A stretch of 64,000 nt of DNA. Origin: Liolophura sinensis. Lineage: Eukaryota > Mollusca > Polyplacophora > Chitonida > Chitonidae. Position numbers and translations under genes: made by a program. Location: assembly GCF_032854445.1 (NCBI RefSeq), contig NC_088302.1, positions 12,953,338 to 13,017,337 of the forward strand, given 5' to 3'. Within the stretch, counting starts at the first letter, position 1, and the number at the start of each line of letters is the position of its first letter. The notes beneath the pieces are model-generated. The model was not told where the DNA came from and searched no databases. It worked only from the letters and a program-made list of their open reading frames with translations. Shown here in pieces: positions 36,501 to 45,500 of the stretch.

Positions 36501-39500
36501 TGGGTGTAGAGAAATAATTTGCACAGTTTTTGCATCTTTGGAGGCATCATTTTCATAATAATTGTATGCATAAATTCCACAGAAAAAAGTGATTTAGAGG
36601 TCGAACAGGTGAAAGATTTACAGTAATATTACATGACCTTTATTTTAGGGTAAATAATGTAATTCCAGGCTTCAAAGTGAACCTACCTGCATTCCCTCAG
36701 GGTATCCACCTGTCTAGTGCTGATTCGGATCTTCGGTATCCTATAGTCCCACGGGATCACCAACACTTTACCTGCACGGCCGGGATTTTTCTGTCCAGCC
36801 TGAAGAATGAACAGAGAAAGTGCCAGATTACAAGCCTCCTCCCTTCAGTTATATTAACTATTACACCACTATCAAGAATGAATGAATGAATGATTATGGT
36901 CACATTGGTGACATTTAAGCCATATCGTGGTGACACCTTAATCAAGAATGAATGAATGATTATGGCCACATTGGTGACATTTCAGCCGTGCTGTGTTGAC
37001 ACCATAAACGAGAATGAATGAATGACTATGGCAACTTTGGTGATATTTCAGCCATATCGTGTTGACACCATAATCAAGAATGAATGAATGATTATGGCCA
37101 CATTGGTGACATTTCAGCCGTATCATGGTGACACCATGAACGAGAAAGAATAAATGACAATGGCAACATTGGTGATATTTCAGCCGTATTGTGGTGACAC
37201 CATAATCAAGAATGAATGAACAGCAACCTGTGGATGGTCATGGGTTTCCCCCGGGCTCTGCCCGGTTTCCACCCACCATAATACTGGCCGCCCTTGTATA
37301 AGTGAAATATTCTTGAGTAAGGCGTAAAACACCAATCAAATAAATAAATAAATACATACACTAACCTTTGACCTTACATCCTGTTTTGATGTATCTCTAC
37401 TTCGTTACAACTCTCCGCTCTTGCTCGGAGACAATTCTGCCTACCATGCTAACTTGGTAAAAAATATTTGGGGGACATATTTGCGACCATATTAAATCTC
37501 GTGTTGTAATGAGGTGTGATATAATGAGGTAAAGGTGTATTGTGCTACCCTGATTCCTCAACCTTTTCCCATATGAAACAGCAATTTATGCACATTTGTA
37601 ATTAGATTTTAGACACAAAACTTATTTATTAAAACTTATTTATCAGTCTACACTGAATAATGCCTTCAGAATATGCTTGAATAAACACCTTGCAACACAT
37701 GAAAAGGTATGAAATTTCTAAAACCATGATTACTGTTCACTAAAAGGGAAGCTTCTGAAACAATATTTGTGGAATTCAGACACAAATTTCCTAAATTTCA
37801 TGATCCTACCACACGTGAAGCTCCAGCGACTGTTTAAACACACCTCATCCTGACTGAAGGAGACTACATAATCCCTCCAGTTCCTCTGTAGGATTCCCAC
37901 AACACGCCCCGTGGGCATCACATCTCCCATGTCTTCCTCTTCCTCTGGAGAGGTACCTGGGAAAGCCAGAACAAAAGAGAAGGTGTAGAGGACATACAAT
38001 GAAGGAAAACTATGGGGAGCATGGGAGAAAGAGTTATGTAAGAGAGGGGGACTGGAGTTGGATGAGGTGGGGCTTGGGTCGGATGAGAGCTCGTAAACAG
38101 TTTCAGTGTCTACATCTATGTAATAGTTTTACTTTGAGGATAATGTGTGAATTTTTTTAAACAGTTCTGCATAATTCAGACAATACTTCAAATGGGCTGT
38201 TATCTACAAATCAGATTAAAATAGAGATAATATGTACATATAATAAATATATACATGCATTTGTTCTTGGGCTATGACCATTTCTGATAATGGTTCATAA
38301 ATCCTCTAAAGTTAAACTGAACTAAACTTACTTGTATTTTCATACAAATTGATCACAAATTCTCTTTTCACAATGGTATACATATAAATGAGGACAATGT
38401 CTAACCAAACTTTTCTACTTGCATAAACTGGTGTCACTGTTCAATTTTTACGCACACCAGCTGTTAGGCATTAAAGCTGAATATAGCTTCAAATCTCTCT
38501 TTAATAATACCTAGAAAAGCTTGATAATAGCCAAATAAAAATGCCTTCAGTAATGGTAACAAATCAAGTGCAAATAACCCGGAAAACACAAGCTTGAGGC
38601 AGGAAGGGATAATAAAATAGTTCTTGTGTCTTTTAGAGCTGGATGGAGATAAAGGCTGGTTTTAAAGGCTAGTTTAACAAGGGGATCGCCAGAGCAAGGA
38701 GAAGCTGGTGTCAGTTATAAACAACTTTTAAGAACCCGACCTAACATTACCTGATACATTAGACAGCTGTTCTGGAAAAGATAAAATCATCGGAGAGTGT
38801 TTAGATGGCAAACAAAAGACTTCTTTACAAAAGCGAAATTCTACAAAAATTGTATTTCCAGATTCTTCCAAGTCAAAGAAAGAGAAACAAGTAAATTTGA
38901 CCTTGAAGCTGTATAGCCTACAAATACAAGGTTAAGCAAACAATAACAAAGAAAGAAGAAAGAATTGCTGATATTTTATAAAAAAAAAAGGCAGTCTAGC
39001 CAGAGAAACCTGCATTCTGAGTTATTTGTTAACTTGATTTGAGCTATAGGCCTTACTCAAGAAAATTTCATTTTTACGATGGCTGCCAGGATTATGGGGG
39101 GAGGAAACCCAGATATTAGGTGACAAATCACAACATCTATGGTTAGAGACTGTAGGAGTGTACCTAAAATGGTAATTTTGTAGCATTAGGTCTTTCAATA
39201 TGATTTTGAAATTAAAGCTGATTAAATATATCGAAGAAATGAAGTCAATGGTGACATCATGAGACACCTGTATCCCCAGCCCCACACGTTAATAACCCAT
39301 CAACAACTATGGTAAATGACGAAAAGTTTCACCCGTCGAATCCTGTTAATTTTCACATGGGCTGAGTTAGCAGCAAGATGACAGAAGAGGGTGATTAGCC
39401 CCTGCCCAATTCATTATCCTGCATGGCAGCTATGGTCACCAATCTGCGCAACATGGGGTCGAGCCACTGACAACGAGGCATGTAGATCTCTCGACTAGTC

Positions 39501-42500
39501 CATGTGCATTTCTAATCATACCCATGAATTAAACCAAAGAAAGTATCAAGTCAGGCCATGAATATTACAAACCTATAAAGTGCAAACCATGTCTAGATTC
39601 ATGGCCATGCCACATGTATTTCAGGTACAAATGGATTTCACTGAGAAATATTTGTCACCAGCCTCCCGTATAATTTGAAGGAAGTATGTCACTCAACACA
39701 CACATTCTGTTTTGTTACAATCAGAACTGTCCACCTACTGCAGAAGAGTTACCTTTCGGTTCCCGCATTTTGAAATTGGGAACCTCCCATGTAACACAGA
39801 AAACCTACTCTAAGCAAGGTTTGTGAAAACTACCACGATTATCAACTTTAAGGCAGCACTGTGTGAGTGTCCGACATATCGGGAGCCAGACAGGATTTGT
39901 CGGTGTTGTTGACATATTAGGTGTTTGCACAACACTGACTGACCATATAGCAAAATAAAGTGCATTTTTTCTGATTACGGGTATGCGAACTCCTGCCATC
40001 AATGGTTATAATAGACATGTGGAGATTTCAATCCCTGCTGATTATAAGTTGTCACTTTAAAGGTCGTGTGTCATCACCTTCTGCTAGTTTACAAGTATAT
40101 AAAGCATTCACGGGGTGCAAAGTTCTATTTATTGTTCTGTACATGAAGAGCTCTGCATTTTGACAGATATTTGACATGCCACTCCACATGTATAAAGGTA
40201 CTCAGTGGTCACACTCAATCTCGTCATAAAATGGCGCTCATAAAACAATCAAGGTTCACCTTTTGTGAAGTAAACCTTTATGTACTAAATTCATTATGAA
40301 TAAAACTGAGAAAAACATGAACTGCTGGCGGCAGTAGCACAAACTGACTGCTCAATGAAGTGTGAGCTTGTTTATTACATTTGGGAACTGTCCATATAAT
40401 TCCCTGACCACCGCCAGTGGCTTCACGCGGCACCCAGTCGGTAAGAGCCACAATCAGCGTAATGAATCACAGAATATACTTTCCAAGTCTATGGGCAAAA
40501 CTTAAGGTCATTTTACTGTACAGGTGTGCTCTAATCAACCATTCCTCATCTTTATATATGCAGGTAAAAACTGAGGGAGAGGCAGGTGGATTACACTTGG
40601 GCAGTCTTCTAATTCTTCCCCTCCAAATATCCCACCTCACACCTGGATCTACCTACCCTCTTCATTCTCTTTAATGGCTAATGACTTTCCTTTCCACTGT
40701 GGGCGGGGCAATAACTCCACGACAACGGAGTCTCCATGGATAGCACGGTTTCTTGTCCCCATTCCTGGTATCAATATATCAGAGTCCATATGTGAAGCCT
40801 CACTTGCCGATTGTGCACTACAAAAGATATTTTCAAAAAAAAAAATGAACAACGATATGTACAATACATGTATCATTTGATAACACCACAATCACTATCA
40901 GACTATCAGAATATCAGAAATTGTGTGTGATGTCTGCTTTTCAGTACAGACTATAGAGGCACTAGAAATCATGTTATGAATTCTGAGTTATTCTTTACTT
41001 GGGGAAAACTGAAAATTACATTAGAATGATAACAGAAATGCTGTCTAATGCATAATATACTAATCTATGCAAATCAAATGCAATGTGAAATGTATCACCA
41101 GGATTGTTTATTTATTTATTTTGCTTATTTGACTGGTGTTTTATGTGGTACTCAAGAATATTACACTTATAAGACAGCAGCCAGCATTGTGGTGGGAGGA
41201 AACCATGATGTTATTTGTTTGATTGGTGTCTTACACCATACTCAACAATATTTCACTTATACGAGGGCAACCAGCATTATGATGGGATGAAACCATGATC
41301 TTTTAACTATATATATATGTAGATAACCACCATTATTCTAAGTATCTTATGGGGATAGCTTTGTAAATACTGATCTGAATGTCATGAAAACTAGCAAAGC
41401 AGTGTGTGACATACATCTGGTAACATGTTACCCAAAACTAGTACAAACTAAAACAAGATCAACCCTTTAACCCTTTATTCCTGAAATACACAGTGATCAA
41501 TTTTACCTTGTTCTTTTGATGAAGGCCTCCTGCATTGGATTGTGTTTGTTGACGTGGAGGTTACCCTGAACAAACCGACCTGCCTTAATGCCAGCCTCCA
41601 GCACAGCCAAGGGGAGATAACCACTGTACTCATCTTCGGCTGAAAGACAAGCAATATTTTCGTCAAAGCAAAATTTCTTTAACTTCATACAGTTCAAAAA
41701 TTTATAACTGATACCACTGGAAAAGTTGGAAACACAAATTTCTTTCAATGTTTCTTTATTAACCATTCCTATATGCAGGATCCTTTTGTTTTGTACTGCT
41801 CATAAATACAAGTATTTTTATGGTTGTATCCAATACGAATATCATGGCATCATATCTTTAAACTAACTGAAATGGTTACGAGTTACAAGTACACTAACCT
41901 TTACTGACAGACTCATGGTTACGAGTTACAAGTACACTAACCTTTACTGACAGAAGTTATAAGTACACAAACCTTTTTGACAGACTCATGGTTACGAGTT
42001 ATAAGTACACAAACCTTTTTGACAGACTCATGGTTACGGGTTACAAGTACACTAACATTTTTGACAGACTCACAGTTACGAGTTACAAGTACACTAACCT
42101 TTACTGACAGGCCCACGGTTACGAGTTACAAGTAAACTAACCTTTACTGACAGAAGTTACAAGTACACTAACGTTTACTGACAGATTCATGGTTACGAGT
42201 TACAAGTCCACTAACCTTTACTGACAGACTCATGCTTACGAGTTATAAGTACACTAATCTTTACTGGCAGACTCATGGTTACGAGTTACAAGTACACTAA
42301 CCTTTACTGACAGAAGTTACAAGTACACTAACGTTTACTGACAGATTCATGGTTACGAGTTACAAGTCCACTAACCTTTACTGACAGACTCATGCTTACG
42401 AGTTATAAGTACACTAATCTTTACTGGCAGACTCATGGTTACGAGTTACAAGTACACTAACCTTTACTGACAGAAGTTACAAGTACACTAACGTTTACTG

Positions 42501-45500
42501 ACAGATTCATGGTTACGAGTTACAAGTCCACTAACCTTTACTGACAGACTCATGCTTACGAGTTATAAGTACACTAATCTTTACTGGCAGACTCATGGTT
42601 ACGAGTTACAAGTACACTAACCTTTACTGACAGAAGTTACAAGTACACTAACCTTTACTGACAGATTCATGGTTATGAGTTACAAGTCCACTAACCTTTA
42701 CTGACAGACTCATGGTTACAAGTTATAAGTACACAAACCTTTCTGACACTCATGGTCACAAGTACAGTAACCTTTACTGACAGACTCATGGTTACGAGTT
42801 ACAAGTCCACTAACCTTTACTGACAGACTCATGGTTACGAGTTATAAGTACACAAACCTTTCTGACACTCATGGTCACAAGTACAGTAACCTTTACTGAC
42901 AGACTCATGGTTACGAGTTACAAGTCCACTAACCTTTACTGACAGACTCATGGTTACGAGTTATAAGTACACTAACCTTTACTGACAGACTCATGGTTAC
43001 GAGTTACAAGTACACTAACCCTTTTGAAGGACTCATGGTTATGAGTTACAAGTACACTAACCTTTACTGACAGACTCATGGTTATGAGATACAAGTCCAC
43101 TAACCTTTTTGGCGGACTCATGGTTATGAGTTACAAGTACACTAACCTTTACTGACAGACTCATGGTTATGAGATACAAGTCCACTAACCTTTACTGACA
43201 GACTCCTCTTTAGCGGCTGTCAGGGCCTCAAACAAGTCATCAATGCCAGACAGATGAGACCAGAATGTGTCCAGATAACCCTTCATGTCCATCACAAAAA
43301 CATTGATCTTTTTGTTCTCATGTTCCTCCAGAAACTGAAAATTATAAAATGTTTACAAATCACAAATTATTTATTACATCCACAAAAAGGGGTTAGGTTT
43401 CTAACTGTTGTGTCTTTAGCTGTCACTCTTTTTAGATTAATTTTAAAAAGATAGTTTGCAACATATTACCACTGGCATTTCTGAAAAGTTAGTAATATAT
43501 GTACATTCATGTATATATGTCATTAAATTAGCTAAACCAGACTTTAACCTTTACTATACAAATGCCTTCAAAACCCACTTATCGTACCACACGACCTTGA
43601 GAGAATATCAAGCTCTGAGTACATGTGCTGTGAATGGCATCAGTAATTTCACAGAAAATATATAAACAATGTTTGCTCAGAAAACAAAGCTCAAGTGGTA
43701 AGATCCAACTGAAAGGATGACAGACCTGATTTCCCAGTTCAGTGAAGAGAATATAAACCCTTTACATTTCATCTGGCACCTGCAGGTCTGGGACATGCGA
43801 GGCTCTGGAAGGTCATTAGCAGACTCAAAACCATACATGTACATACCATTTGTTCAGTGTCCTAATAAATTGTCTAGATTAAAGAGAGGAATTGTCAAAT
43901 TCCCACGTGTATTTATCTACCAATCACTGTAAAGGTATGCTCAAAAGTTATGAATGATGCACGGTATGACGTGGCCTCTGTAAATACATTACCACGTACC
44001 TCAACACCCATCCCTCAAAAACCTCATTTGGGCTTCAATTAAAGTGTTCAAAGTATCTTGACAAACTCCTCCGTTGAACGTGAGAGAGACAAAATATGCA
44101 CTGTGTATGTGGATTACAAATACCAAGACCTCATGCACAACACCTGCTACAGGTACTGGTTTTAGAAATTACTACCAGATAACAAACTCACCACAAAAAG
44201 TCATGATTAAAATATTATAGAAATTCACAGCTTGTATGTATCCCGCTGATAATATATTTTTGATAAGCCTTTTCAAATCATTGGCCGGCTTACAGATACA
44301 TAAAATGACTAATGAATGAACGATTATCTACTGTGAAAAAACTTTTGAACCAGGTTTTAGTTTTAATGTGGCAACAAAAGCTTTTCATCAGGGCCTGATC
44401 AGAAGGAGCCATTGCCAGATGCCTCTGGTCACATAGAGTCCAAAGAATGGACACGAACTATTAACATTGGTATTCTTAATTAAATTCCAAGCCAAGATTT
44501 CCGCCTGTTTGGGAAAACACACATTACACAATACAGAATTCAACACCGAGTGCACACCAGCCAGTAGGCTATAAAACCTCCACAACTGCCAAAGGCTGGT
44601 AGCCTGGGAACATGTCTGTCTGTTTCTGATGTAGGCCTACATGCATAAAGTATGTCACACCACACATCAAGGCCCACATTATGGGCTCAGGCATATCGTG
44701 AAATAAGTCAGTAGTTGAGTATATATGTCAAACTCTGCCAAACTTTGATTTTCTTTAAGAAAGGTTTGTATTGAGTTGTAATGTGGTTGTCGTTTCTCCA
44801 GAATTATTTCTAGCATGCGTTCGTATAGTGTTTTACTGCCAGCCCGTTTACACAACAACGTTTAAAATAAACTTAATTTCAGATAGTCTTCGTGTTAGTT
44901 GTAAATGCCATTAGTTGTTATGAATGACAAATAATTACCTTTCAAATTTCGAGAACCACGTGTTTTGACAACATGTCATGTATATCCAAAGAGGGATTCT
45001 ATTAGCTCACGTTCAAATGAACACAGCTAATCAATACATATGTTACAAATGCGATGTACCCACGTGTTGCAAGCAAAAATTCCAAAAACGTCCTTTTTTC
45101 TGCAATTTTGTAGTTTATATAGGTTTGCTAATGTGTGTAGAGTTTTAAATGGCATTGGCATGATTGAAAAACAGCACTCTAATCACACCCGGCAGTGTCT
45201 CATCTTGCAAATCTGGTGAGGCTCACTGAGGCATGACGGAGATGTACACTTAGGTCACTGACTGACTACCAGTAATCACCTACTCATCACAGAGAGTGTA
45301 TGACTTAAGATAACTGCGACTGCAAGGTATACATTTTCTAAAAATGCATCTGAAATTACTGAGAATGTACAGTAACAAAAATCAACAATTCTAACCGATG
45401 AATCCGGTTCAAACTCATTGGCTCACCTCTCTATTTTCAGTAACCATGACGATTGGAATTTTCCCAGCCAGGTGATCATAGTACCAAACAGAAGATTGAT

